A stretch of DNA of 64,000 nt from an uncultured Candidatus Melainabacteria bacterium (GTDB lineage: Bacteria > Cyanobacteriota > Vampirovibrionia > Gastranaerophilales > Gastranaerophilaceae): positions 168,913 to 232,912 of the forward strand of contig CAKVLH010000001.1 of assembly GCA_934757245.1 (NCBI GenBank). Direction: 5' to 3'. The notes below the pieces were generated by a model that was not told where the DNA came from, did no database searches, and was given only the letters and a program-made list of their open reading frames with translations. Of this stretch, positions 46,930 to 54,802 are shown in pieces. The position numbers and the translations under genes were made by a program. Within the stretch, counting starts at the first letter, position 1. Each line of letters opens with the position of its first letter.

Positions 46930-47043
46930 GCACTACTGTCCAAATAAAATTTTGATACAATAAAATAGTTATCAAAAGGCTGGATTTCTCGTATTACAAT
47001 ACACTTAACAAATTGCAGATAAATTTTATTTGGACAGTAGTGC
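46930..47043. mobile_element. 114-bp MITE with perfect 23-bp terminal inverted repeats
   Basis: GCACTACTGTCCAAATAAAA (from 46930, 23 bp in all) is repeated perfectly inverted at 47021-47043. The 68-bp middle has no coding capacity. It begins 21 bp after the stop of the 492-residue gene, so the hairpin could also act in terminating or stabilising that transcript. No obvious target duplication. Confidence 0.75.
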
Positions 47044-47440
47044 CGAGGGAGGGAATGCACTAAAGACATTCAAGCAAGCAAGTCCTGCTCCCCTCTCCTT
47101 TTTTTAATTCTACATGGAGAGGGTGCCGAAGGCGGGAGAGGGTATTATTAATTTGTATATTTATTGTTGGGCTGAAAGCCCAACCTACTTTCTAAAAAGT
47201 TAATAAAACCCTCTCCCCTGCCCCTCCCCCAAGGGAGGGGATGCGCTAAAGATGTCCATTTCTTGAAGTCAACAAGTCTTGGTCATTCCCTCTCCTTACA
47301 GGAGAGGGCTAGGGTGAGGTGAATACAGGCATTTTAGAATATAACACCCTCTCTAGAATTTCTAAATTCTAGGGCTTAGTCAAATAATAAATTTTACGCC
47401 CTTTTATTAAGAAATTCTTTCTCTCCATTGGAGAGAGTTA
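47044..47440. repeat. Composite repeat island downstream of the 492-residue gene
   Basis: Part of the 631-bp gap 46910-47540. It contains ATGGAGAGGGTGCCGAAGG-type modules, GGGCTGAAAGCCCAACC hairpin sequence, and CCCTCTCCTTACAGGAGAGG followed by GGCTAGGGTGAGGTGAATA. About 70 bp at 47280-47350 is nearly identical to 44955-45025. The last 100 bp before korC are AT-rich and should hold its promoter. Confidence 0.8.
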
Positions 47441-47540
47441 CAATTTTAATCTTGTTTGCTCTTGAAATTCGTGGTATATTACAATTAAGAAAATATTTAT
47501 GTGGTTATATCGTTCTAAGTTTTACCACGAGGAGGGTACA

Positions 47541-48074
47541 ATGGAAACTAATTTTATTTTTGCCGGTTTTGGTGGTCAAGGTGTGCTTTTAGCCGGTACC
47601 GTTCTTGCGAATGCGTTTATGCTAGAAGGCAAAAATGTTACTTGGTACCCTTGTTACGGTGCTGAAATGAGAGGTGGAACCGTTAACTGCGAAATCGTTG
47701 TTTCAGATACGGAAGTAAGTTCTGTTCATAAGCAAGACACTGATTACGCAATTGTTTTGAACCAACAATCATTTGACAAGTTTGTAAAAAGAGTTAAAAA
47801 AGGTGGAACAATCGTTGCGAACTCAACTCTTGTTGCAGAAACTCGCCCGCGTGATGATATCAAATATGTATTTGCTCCAATGACAAAATTAGCAAACGAT
47901 TTAGGTACAAGTAAAGTTACAAACGTAGTCTCTCTTGGTGTTTTATCAACCGTTTGTGATGTTGTAACAAAAGAATATTTAGCAAAAGGTATTGAAAAAG
48001 TTTTAGGAGCAAAGAAAAAAGATTTACTACCACTAAACTTAAAAGCTCTAGATTCAGCTTGCGCAATGGTTTAA
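47541..48074 (+). CDS. korC: 2-oxoacid:ferredoxin oxidoreductase, gamma subunit
   Basis: Start ATG 47541 (METNFIFAG), with GAGGAGGG before it; the frame extends 14 codons upstream without a good start. The 177 residues match the gamma subunit family (POR_gamma): FAGFGGQGVLLAGTVLANA, WYPCYGAEMRGGTVNCEIVVS, where the second binds CoA/substrate at the subunit interface. It completes the delta-alpha-beta set encoded at 28166-30181 but is encoded on its own 17 kb away, as a single gene. Same symbol caution as for the other subunits. Confidence 0.9.
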   Translation: METNFIFAGFGGQGVLLAGTVLANAFMLEGKNVTWYPCYGAEMRGGTVNCEIVVSDTEVSSVHKQDTDYAIVLNQQSFDKFVKRVKKGGTIVANSTLVAETRPRDDIKYVFAPMTKLANDLGTSKVTNVVSLGVLSTVCDVVTKEYLAKGIEKVLGAKKKDLLPLNLKALDSACAMV

Positions 48075-48454
48075 GCTAAATAATCTAAAATAGCGCCACC
48101 AATTTCTTCGTTTGGGTCAAAATTACAGTCTTTGGGTGGATTTATCGCATTCCTGATAAGCATTGCGCACAAAGGTCCGAACGCATCCGGAACTTTGATT
48201 TTGCGATAAATACCTGCAAGATATGTTTGGATGTTCGGCGAATTTGTGTCATTATAACGAGAAAGTGTTGGATAGAGTTTTGATACATTCTTCTCACCGT
48301 TATCCAGCATAAGATTAAGTGTATACAAATCCTCTAATACTTCGTCTTCTGAACTTGGATTCTCTAACGAAGTTTTGATTTGTGCTAAATTTTTCTGCTC
48401 TTTTATATCAAAAGTACAGTAATTTCTATATTGATTTGGATACGATACACTCAT
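48071..48454 (-). CDS. Hypothetical protein downstream of pilD
   Basis: 127 residues, Asn/Leu/Glu-rich, mostly helical, opening MSVSYPNQYRNYCTFDIKEQ. No signal or membrane segment. It starts 2 bp after the pilD stop on the same strand, making sigF-pilD-this a likely three-gene unit, and its stop overlaps the end of korC by 4 bp (convergent). The helical pairs recall HEAT/TPR-like scaffolds. Family not recognised. Confidence 0.7.
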   Translation of the reverse strand: MSVSYPNQYRNYCTFDIKEQKNLAQIKTSLENPSSEDEVLEDLYTLNLMLDNGEKNVSKLYPTLSRYNDTNSPNIQTYLAGIYRKIKVPDAFGPLCAMLIRNAINPPKDCNFDPNEEIGGAILDYLA

Positions 48455-48456
48455 GA

Positions 48457-49362
48457 TTAAAAGTTTACATTAAAAAAGATATAATATAAAGCACCTAATG
48501 CTAAAGCCGGAACGTAAGGTAAATAATTGCGATTTTCGACTTGTTTTATACTTTTAAGAATAGAAATAGCTAATAAAATTCCGATAATCACAAGAGCTGT
48601 AAGACTGTAGTAATTCTGAGAAACAAGTTTAAAGACCATTATAGAAAGTACAAAAAGTATTGATAAAATGCATGTTGCTTTGTTGTTAGCTTTGTATTGG
48701 TTGTATAAAAACATTGGTACAATAAATATCATAGAAGCAATTAGTGCAAAAGCTAGAGAAAGTAAAATACCTTTTCCTAATATGGCTCCAATAGCTCCGG
48801 CAACATAAGTATCAGCTTCACCCATTGCGCGTTCACCTGCTATTAAATAACCTGAACGAGCGATTAATTCTAAGATTCCGGCTCCTATTAACAGCCCTAA
48901 AACAGATGATATTAAGCCAGTTTTTCCAAACATAATAAAGTTATACAGAATTCCGCTCAATCCCATAGCGATTGCTATATTGCAGTCTACAAGTTTAGCT
49001 TTCAAATCAGTCATAGTCATTATAATAAAGCATGAAACCCAAAATAGGGCAAAAATCGTTTTGACAGTTATCCCGAATTTAACAAACGTAAAACCGAACA
49101 TAAGCATGGTAAAAAGTTCAATTATCGGATACTGAATGCTGATTTTTTCTTTGCAAAAATAACATTTTCCGCCTAACAAAATATAAGAAAGAACCGGAAT
49201 GTTATGCCAAAAATAAAGCTTATGATTGCATTTTGGGCATTTAGATGCAGGGAAAACTATGCTTTCATTGCTTAATGAACGTAAAATTACAACATTATAG
49301 AAACTTCCTAAGCAAAGTCCGATTACGCAAACCCAACACAAAATATAATGATATAAATCCAT
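48457..49362 (-). CDS. pilD: Prepilin peptidase / N-methyltransferase (PilD) with GEAD active-site variant
   Basis: 301-residue polytopic aspartic protease that cleaves and N-methylates type IV prepilins. The cytoplasmic zinc-binding loop of the methyltransferase part is intact: CPKCNHKLYFWHNIPVLSY, then CYFCKEKIS (two CxxC pairs). The catalytic aspartates lie in MTDLKAKLVD and in MGEADTYVAG. The second is normally GxGD; here the residue before Asp is Ala. The gene abuts the sigma factor gene upstream with no gap. No pilin gene is present in the window. Confidence 0.92.
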   Translation of the reverse strand: MDLYHYILCWVCVIGLCLGSFYNVVILRSLSNESIVFPASKCPKCNHKLYFWHNIPVLSYILLGGKCYFCKEKISIQYPIIELFTMLMFGFTFVKFGITVKTIFALFWVSCFIIMTMTDLKAKLVDCNIAIAMGLSGILYNFIMFGKTGLISSVLGLLIGAGILELIARSGYLIAGERAMGEADTYVAGAIGAILGKGILLSLAFALIASMIFIVPMFLYNQYKANNKATCILSILFVLSIMVFKLVSQNYYSLTALVIIGILLAISILKSIKQVENRNYLPYVPALALGALYYIFFNVNF

Positions 49363-50148
49363 TTATACCCCACTATCAGCAATCATTTTGTATAACATGC
49401 TAAACGCCTTTTTTAATTTTCTAGAAATTTGCATCTGATTTATATTTAATTTTTCTGAAATCTCTTTTTGGTTTAAATCTTCATAATAAAATAATTTTAC
49501 AATTTCTCTGTAATCGTTCGGTAATTTTTCAATCACATCGCGCAAAATTATCTTAGTATCTTCGATATCTCTCGGATCGTCATCTTTTGTAAAAATTTCT
49601 TCATAACCTAAATTGTCTGAATCTGCGGCAAAAATTTCGTCTAAAGAAACTGTAGATTTTCTTCTGTCAGCTTGCAATGCGTTTGTAACGGCATTCGGAG
49701 TAACGTTAAGAGCTTCTGCCACATCATCATTAGTAAGTTCATTTACTTCTTCTTGCGTTAAAGAACTTGTGAATGTATTAATACGTAAAGACAATTCTTG
49801 TATATGTCCGGGAACGCGAATTGTGTTTAATTTATCGCGTAAGAAGTGTTTCATCTCACCGATAATTAAATAACCGGCATATATTTTGAAGTTTTTATTA
49901 ACATCTTTTGAAAAACTATCAATTGCTTTCAATAAGCCGATTGCGCCGGCTTGAACCATATCATCAATCGGGTCATAAGAACGTCTGGCAATTGTTCTTG
50001 CAATTTTTTTGATAATAGGAAGCATTTGAGTTACAATGAGTGCTTTCATTCTGGCTTTTTTGTACTTATTTGTAGCACTATGGTATTCTTCTAACCATTG
50101 CGCTATTAGTTCGTATGTATTTTGATCGCTAGACTGCTCTTTAATCAT
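49363..50148 (-). CDS. Group 3 sigma factor, SigF/SigB-like
   Basis: 261 residues with regions 2, 3 and 4 all present: RSYDPIDDMVQAGAIGLLKA (2), FLRDKLNTIRVPGHIQELSL (3, the typical IRVPxHIQEL of SigF/SigB) and LNQKEISEKLNINQMQISRK (4). SigF in Synechocystis drives pilus genes and motility, which fits the immediate downstream neighbour pilD. This group of sigma factors is often controlled by anti-sigma factors; none lies here. It may recognise the TGTAA-group promoters of either class. Confidence 0.92.
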   Translation of the reverse strand: MIKEQSSDQNTYELIAQWLEEYHSATNKYKKARMKALIVTQMLPIIKKIARTIARRSYDPIDDMVQAGAIGLLKAIDSFSKDVNKNFKIYAGYLIIGEMKHFLRDKLNTIRVPGHIQELSLRINTFTSSLTQEEVNELTNDDVAEALNVTPNAVTNALQADRRKSTVSLDEIFAADSDNLGYEEIFTKDDDPRDIEDTKIILRDVIEKLPNDYREIVKLFYYEDLNQKEISEKLNINQMQISRKLKKAFSMLYKMIADSGV

Positions 50149-50205
50149 ACTTTCCTCGTGTAACCTAAATCATGATAGCATGGGAGTAATCGATTTTCAA
50201 ACAAC

Positions 50206-50234
50206 TTGAATGCGTTTTTTGTCTTATGTATAAT
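50206..50234 (+). promoter_or_regulatory. Promoter of the marR gene (leaderless)
   Basis: TTGAAT (50206-50211), 17 nt, TATAAT (50229-50234), then 7 nt to the ATG at 50242. A TTG start at 50206 would translate through the promoter, so it is rejected. Confidence 0.7.
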
Positions 50235-50241
50235 CAATTTT

Positions 50242-50709
50242 ATGGGGATTAAGTATCATTATGTGGATAGTCCACTCTTCAAATTAGAATGTACCGCGAA
50301 AGTATGCGAGCGACATTTTATACAACTATTTAAGAAAAAAGTTGCGGATATGGGTGTAACACAAGGTGAATTTTGTGTTATGGATACAATTGTTCGCACT
50401 CCTGAAATTTCGCAAATTGAACTTGCACGTTTGCTATTAAAAGGACGTGCTCATATCACACAAATGCTAAATTCATTGGAAGAAAAAGGTCTTATCAAAA
50501 GAGTCAACGAGACTAAAAATGGGCGCCAAGTAAGAATGACGTCATTGACTGATAACGGTACAATGATTTATAACTCTATTTGTGATGTTCTTGATAAAAA
50601 TTTTGAGAACATGACAAAATTTTTCGATGGTAAAGAGAAAGAACTAATTAGCTACCTAGAAGAAATTAAAGAAATTATTACCGAAGGCGAAAAGATTACT
50701 TTTGGCTAA
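50242..50709 (+). CDS. MarR-family transcriptional regulator
   Basis: 155 residues from the ATG at 50242 (MGIKYHYVDSPLF). The winged helix spans about residues 35-115: TQGEFCVMDTIVRTPEISQI, then LLLKGRAHITQMLNSLEEKGLI as recognition helix and NGRQVRMTSLTDNG as wing. A C-terminal helix serves dimerisation. MarR proteins respond to small molecules and usually regulate neighbours or themselves. It diverges from sigF-pilD across a 93-bp gap containing both starts, so sigF regulation by it is possible. Start choice rests on the promoter position. Confidence 0.9.
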   Translation: MGIKYHYVDSPLFKLECTAKVCERHFIQLFKKKVADMGVTQGEFCVMDTIVRTPEISQIELARLLLKGRAHITQMLNSLEEKGLIKRVNETKNGRQVRMTSLTDNGTMIYNSICDVLDKNFENMTKFFDGKEKELISYLEEIKEIITEGEKITFG

Positions 50710-50796
50710 TTCGTAAGAAAATTATAAACTCACTGGCAAATTTTATTTTTAGCTGTTTTTTAATAGCAAACTAAGATTATGGAAGGAATATAATAA

Positions 50797-52155
50797 ATGC
50801 ACGTATCATCAATTAATTCAACAAATAGACTAAATTATACTAACAAATTTAATAATAATACAAGACAAACTTATCCAATGAATTCGGAAATAAGTTTCAA
50901 TGGAAAAGAAAAACGCTTAACGGCTTCACTTGCTGCTTTAGCAACTTTTGTGCAAGCGAGTATTTTTGGCATGAAGAAAACTAAAACAGAACAGGAAACG
51001 AAAGTCGAATTAACTCCAATGGAAGCTGCACGTCAAGAAAATTCTGCATTTATTAATGCACTGGCTAACAAAACTCATGTTATAAAAGACAGAATGAATG
51101 ATGACAAGACTGTTAGGGATTATTCTGATGCAACTATTTTGGTTTTGCATAAATATAATAAAGAAAACCCAAAGTTTGCTTATTATTTAGCGAAAGCTAC
51201 TCAGAATGAAGGTGATACAATTCAACTTTTAACAGAGGATGAGACAGAAGAAATCGCAACTGCAATGAAAAAGAATCTAGAAGTTGTAAAGACTTTGCAG
51301 TACCCCGGGTATCCCAAAAGTACACTTAAGGTAATTGAAATATACAAAAGTGCTCCAAATGCAACTTTAGCATTAAGACAATTTGGTTTTACACCTTCCG
51401 GTATAAAATGGCTTTCTAAGGATTATAAAAAATCGCCGGAAACGATAAAAGATTTGGCAGGCATGAATTTTAATGAAAAAGAAATTAATGCTCTTTTTTA
51501 TAGCTATGAAAATTATCCCAATAGTGTAAAATCATTGGCAGATGTGAAAGGTAATTTGTCTAAACATTACTTTAGGGCTGTTGATATAGCAAAAATGTCA
51601 GAAAATTATGAAATGAATAAAGATGCAATTTCAACTTTACTTGCAAAACCAGAATTTACACCAAATTATGGAAAGTATAATGGAAAGTTCTTGGCTGCAA
51701 TTGTCGATACATATAGAGAAAATCCGGATTTGGTTGAAAAATATTTAAAAATATTTCAATATTTATCAGAAGATGAAATGAATGAATTAGTTAAACTTAC
51801 TCTTACTACACCAAAATATGTAGATATGGCTTTAAATGAAGAAAAAGATAATTTTAAAAAAGCTTCTAGTGTGGTTGAATTTGCGGCAAAATCTACTCTT
51901 AATGAAAAGTATTTTGAAAAACTGCAAGAAAAGAATCAAAACAAACCTCTAAGTTTTGAAGAAATGAAAATGTTTAATACTATAGATGCTGATGATAAAA
52001 AGTTTGTAGACAAAATTCTGGATGATAATAGAGCAACTACTCCAAAAGAAATTATTGAACTTATTCCGGTTTACAAAAAATTTGACGGTCAAAACATCAC
52101 TGATGAGATGATTGCAATTGCAAAAGATCCTTTAGCAGAAGTTTTCGGACTATAG
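50797..52155 (+). CDS. Unknown 452-residue helical protein
   Basis: GGAAGGA lies before the ATG. The N terminus (MHVSSINSTNRLNYTNKFNN) is Asn/Thr/Ser-rich and leads into SEISFNGKEKR, then a hydrophobic stretch (LAALATFVQASIFGM, about residues 45-62) that could insert in a membrane. The rest is helical and Lys/Glu-rich with irregular units containing (T/S)xxxALRQFGF, LAGMNFNEKEI and similar, like a solenoid. No signal peptide of the standard kind. Family not recognised; the TNxxxSFxG-type opening recurs in unknown proteins of this lineage in my memory, but I cannot verify it. Confidence 0.7.
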   Translation: MHVSSINSTNRLNYTNKFNNNTRQTYPMNSEISFNGKEKRLTASLAALATFVQASIFGMKKTKTEQETKVELTPMEAARQENSAFINALANKTHVIKDRMNDDKTVRDYSDATILVLHKYNKENPKFAYYLAKATQNEGDTIQLLTEDETEEIATAMKKNLEVVKTLQYPGYPKSTLKVIEIYKSAPNATLALRQFGFTPSGIKWLSKDYKKSPETIKDLAGMNFNEKEINALFYSYENYPNSVKSLADVKGNLSKHYFRAVDIAKMSENYEMNKDAISTLLAKPEFTPNYGKYNGKFLAAIVDTYRENPDLVEKYLKIFQYLSEDEMNELVKLTLTTPKYVDMALNEEKDNFKKASSVVEFAAKSTLNEKYFEKLQEKNQNKPLSFEEMKMFNTIDADDKKFVDKILDDNRATTPKEIIELIPVYKKFDGQNITDEMIAIAKDPLAEVFGL

Positions 52156-52164
52156 AAATTTGAT

Positions 52165-52193
52165 TTTCAATATAAATATATTTATGCTATTAT
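52165..52193 (+). promoter_or_regulatory. Promoter of nrnA (leaderless)
   Basis: TTTCAA (52165-52170), 17 nt, extended -10 TGC-TATTAT (52188-52193), then 6 nt to the ATG at 52200 and no ribosome site. Confidence 0.55.
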
Positions 52194-52199
52194 TTCGTT

Positions 52200-53147
52200 A
52201 TGAGTTGTGATTTAGATAGTTTAATTAAGCAGTCAAAAAAGATATTACTTTTATCTCACATGAATCCTGATGGCGATACATTAGGCTCTATGTGCGCTTT
52301 GTACAGCATGATTTATAAAAGATTTAAGATAAAAGCTGATATGAATGTTGTTTCAAACATTCCGTATAATTACAAATTTTTGCCAAATGTTGACTTGGCA
52401 GAGCGTTATTATGATAAATCTTTAGTTTATGATTTGGTTATAACTCTTGATGTTGCGGCGATTGATAGAGTTATGGATTCAAAAATTCTTTTCGATAAAG
52501 CAAAATGTACGGTTAATATTGATCATCATAAAACGAATCCTAAATTTGGCGATTATCAGATAATTGAGGCCGATGCAAGTTCTTGTGGCGAAGTTTTGTT
52601 CAATTATTTTAAAGCACATAACTGGGTATTAACTGAGGATGCTGCAATTTGCCTGTATACGGCAATTATGACAGATACCGGCAATTTTAGGTTTGAAAAC
52701 ACATCTTCTAATACCTTTAGGGCTGCAGCAGATTTAGTAGATACAGGTGCTAATCCAAATTATATCTATAAAAAATGCTACGAAACAAAGACAAAAAACT
52801 ATGTTATGTTTCAAAATTATTGTGTCAATAAAGCTGTATTTATCGAGGATAACAAAATCGCTTATACAACTGTTTATAAAAAAGACTTGGAAAAGTTTTC
52901 TGCCGGTGATGATTATACAGACGGAATTGCGGAAACATTGCGCGCAATTGATACAACAGAGGTTTCTTTTGTTGCAAAAGAAGTAGAGTCTAAATTAACA
53001 AAAATTTCAATGCGCAGTAAAAAAGCTGACGTTGCAACTATATGCACGAAATTTGGTGGAGGCGGTCATACATTTGCCGCAGGATGTACAATTAAAGCAA
53101 ATATTAAAGATAGCATTGCACAATTATTGAAAGAAATCAGACTGTGA
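52200..53147 (+). CDS. nrnA: NrnA-like DHH/DHHA1 phosphoesterase
   Basis: 315 residues of the bifunctional oligoribonuclease (nanoRNase)/pAp phosphatase family. The DHH domain shows SHMNPDGDTLGSM (metal-binding His/Asp), DVAAIDRV, and the name-giving DHHKTNP. DTGNFRFENTSS follows, and the DHHA1 domain ends with GGGGHTFAAGC. It degrades 2-5-mer RNAs and dephosphorylates 3'-phosphoadenosine 5'-phosphate. The next gene starts with GTG inside its stop codon region, so both are coupled. The transcript seems leaderless. Confidence 0.93.
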   Translation: MSCDLDSLIKQSKKILLLSHMNPDGDTLGSMCALYSMIYKRFKIKADMNVVSNIPYNYKFLPNVDLAERYYDKSLVYDLVITLDVAAIDRVMDSKILFDKAKCTVNIDHHKTNPKFGDYQIIEADASSCGEVLFNYFKAHNWVLTEDAAICLYTAIMTDTGNFRFENTSSNTFRAAADLVDTGANPNYIYKKCYETKTKNYVMFQNYCVNKAVFIEDNKIAYTTVYKKDLEKFSAGDDYTDGIAETLRAIDTTEVSFVAKEVESKLTKISMRSKKADVATICTKFGGGGHTFAAGCTIKANIKDSIAQLLKEIRL

Positions 53148-54022
53148 AATTTCAATTCAAAACACTAAGAAATATAATTAAATCAGTTATAGAAAATGAC
53201 TTTTTTGGCATGGCTGCTGAAATGGGCTTTATGCTTGTAATTGGAATTTTTCCTTTTATGTTATTTTTAACAGCTCTTTTTGGTTGGCTTGGAAAACATT
53301 CATTTATGAATCCGTTAATATTGTTTTTGCAACAAGTTATGCCTGATGATGTAATTAATTTGATAGAAACCGTATTAAATGAAGTTTGGTTTTTTTCTAA
53401 AGGTGGATTAATTGCCACTTTTGGTTTTTGCATTACAGTTATATTATCGACAAATGCACTTGCAATCGTATTAAAAGGCTTAAATAGAGCTTATAAAGTT
53501 GAAGAAACACGTTCTTTTATTTATACAAGATTACTTTCATTAATCATGGTTTTTGTAAATGCGTTAGTGCTTTTTTTGAGTATTAACCTGATTATTTTTG
53601 GTAAAGTAATTATTAAATTTTTAATCGCATATCTTGGTTTGACTGTTCATTTAGGGAATTTAATGCTGACTTTGCGTTGGCCGATTGCATTTATAGCGTT
53701 GTATATAATGGCATATTTACATTATTATATTTTGCCTGATTTAGGTGGTCAAGAAAGGCTTAGACGCAGAAGTGCGCTTCCGGGAACGCTATTTTTCTGT
53801 ATTTCTTGGTTACTCGGTTCATGGGGTTTTTCAATTTACATAAACAATTTGCATACATATAACTTTGTATACGGTACAATTGGCGGTTTTGCTGTATTAA
53901 TGGTTTGGTTATACTACACTTCAATTTTGATTTTAATTGGCGGTGAAATTAATTCACAATTGTATACAAAACTTGAACGTAAAGAAATACTGAAAGCAAA
54001 AAGAGAAAATAAAGCGTTGTAA
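53144..54022 (+). CDS. YihY/BrkB-family inner-membrane protein
   Basis: 292 residues with six or so transmembrane helices, of the YihY/virulence factor BrkB family (once called RNase BN in error). Visible: MAAEMGFMLVIGIFPFMLFL in the first helix, a mid loop with LNRAYKVEETRSF, ILPDLGGQERLRRRSALPG and YGTIGGFAVLMVWLYYTSIL near the end, all typical. Function is unclear; transport or envelope integrity is suggested in other bacteria. Start is GTG at 53144, overlapping the nrnA stop (GTGA). Confidence 0.9.
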   Translation: MKFQFKTLRNIIKSVIENDFFGMAAEMGFMLVIGIFPFMLFLTALFGWLGKHSFMNPLILFLQQVMPDDVINLIETVLNEVWFFSKGGLIATFGFCITVILSTNALAIVLKGLNRAYKVEETRSFIYTRLLSLIMVFVNALVLFLSINLIIFGKVIIKFLIAYLGLTVHLGNLMLTLRWPIAFIALYIMAYLHYYILPDLGGQERLRRRSALPGTLFFCISWLLGSWGFSIYINNLHTYNFVYGTIGGFAVLMVWLYYTSILILIGGEINSQLYTKLERKEILKAKRENKAL

Positions 54023-54067
54023 TTATCTATTTATTGTGTGAATAATTAGCTTTAGAATTTATCTAGT

Positions 54068-54514
54068 TTAACCGTTCAATCCGAATTTAAAATCTTCTTG
54101 GATGTTATTTGTTAACATAGATTTCAATGAATCTAAGTAGGCATTAACTTCTTCTAATTCAGCACTATCTGTTGTAATTTGTGCGTCAATTTGAGTTTCC
54201 CAAGCTGTTAATTCAGCTAACTCGTCTTGGAATTGTGCTGTTATTAAATTTACTTGTTCTTCAAATTCAGGAATTTCTGTATAATCTTTATAACAATCAT
54301 ACTCGTGAGCTCCACCTTCAGCTTGATCAGCTTCAAATAAGTTTTTGAAGTATGTTCGGTTTTCTCTGTCAGCAAGATTCTTTAATGATTGTGAATCTGC
54401 TTGGGAATAAGTAGCAAGGTTTTTTTGATTTTGTAAATGAGTAAGTTCAAGGTTAAGAGCGTTTCTTCTTAACTTGTAACTCATTAATGTTTCATGTAAA
54501 TTTGCGATTGCCAT
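54068..54514 (-). CDS. Small helical protein sharing its C-terminal motif with the 532-residue protein (TGTAA-box group)
   Basis: 148 residues, MAIANLHETLMSYKLRRNAL at the start, entirely helical and Gln/Glu/Leu-rich, no signal peptide. The end reads VNAYLDSLKSMLTNNIQEDF and then KFGLNG. This aligns without gaps to VNTEMEAVKKVVSDNIEKSY, KTFSG of the 58329 gene product (VN...K...NI...K...G conserved). N- and C-terminal helices could pair as in flagellar axial proteins. GGTG lies 8 nt before the ATG. Monocistronic. Family name unknown to me. Confidence 0.8.
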   Translation of the reverse strand: MAIANLHETLMSYKLRRNALNLELTHLQNQKNLATYSQADSQSLKNLADRENRTYFKNLFEADQAEGGAHEYDCYKDYTEIPEFEEQVNLITAQFQDELAELTAWETQIDAQITTDSAELEEVNAYLDSLKSMLTNNIQEDFKFGLNG

Positions 54515-54543
54515 TTTAATTCACCATCATTTTTAAATCTTAC

Positions 54544-54599
54544 ATATATATAAAGTATTTAAAAATGATGTGATTTCAGCCTTGTTCTTATTTGTTACA
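54544..54599 (-). promoter_or_regulatory. TGTAA box with TACTTTATATATATGTA core
   Basis: On the minus strand TGTAA starts at 54599 (only a degenerate copy 10 nt upstream) and TACTTTATATATATGTA starts at 54557, offset 42 nt. TGAAATCA lies 21 nt after the TGTAA start. The 17-nt core is identical to the one upstream of the gene at 10965. Confidence 0.75.
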
Positions 54600-54635
54600 A
54601 AACTTAATAATTCAATAACCCTGCATTCAAAAGTG

Positions 54636-54690
54636 CCCTCTCCCTCGGAGAGGGAATGGCCAAGTCGTAGGGTGCCACACACCTGCGCAC
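54636..54690. repeat. Short repeat island between the 148-residue and Stealth genes
   Basis: CCCTCTCCCTCGGAGAGGGAA followed by GGTGCCACACACCTGCGCACC, the latter a relative of the palindrome at 45211. It lies 37 bp upstream of the TGTAA box on the minus strand. Confidence 0.7.
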
Positions 54691-54802
54691 CCATTTATTA
54701 TTTAAAATAAAGGCATTTTACATTATCTTCTTAAACTAAATTTTTTTATGTTACAATGATTAAGATGTATAATTTAGTTCGTCAAAATCTTTTTAAAGGA
54801 AT

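Noticed and set aside
46930-47440. A transposon or integron between the 492-residue gene and korC
   Set aside because: No transposase, integrase or att-like structure; only non-coding repeats.
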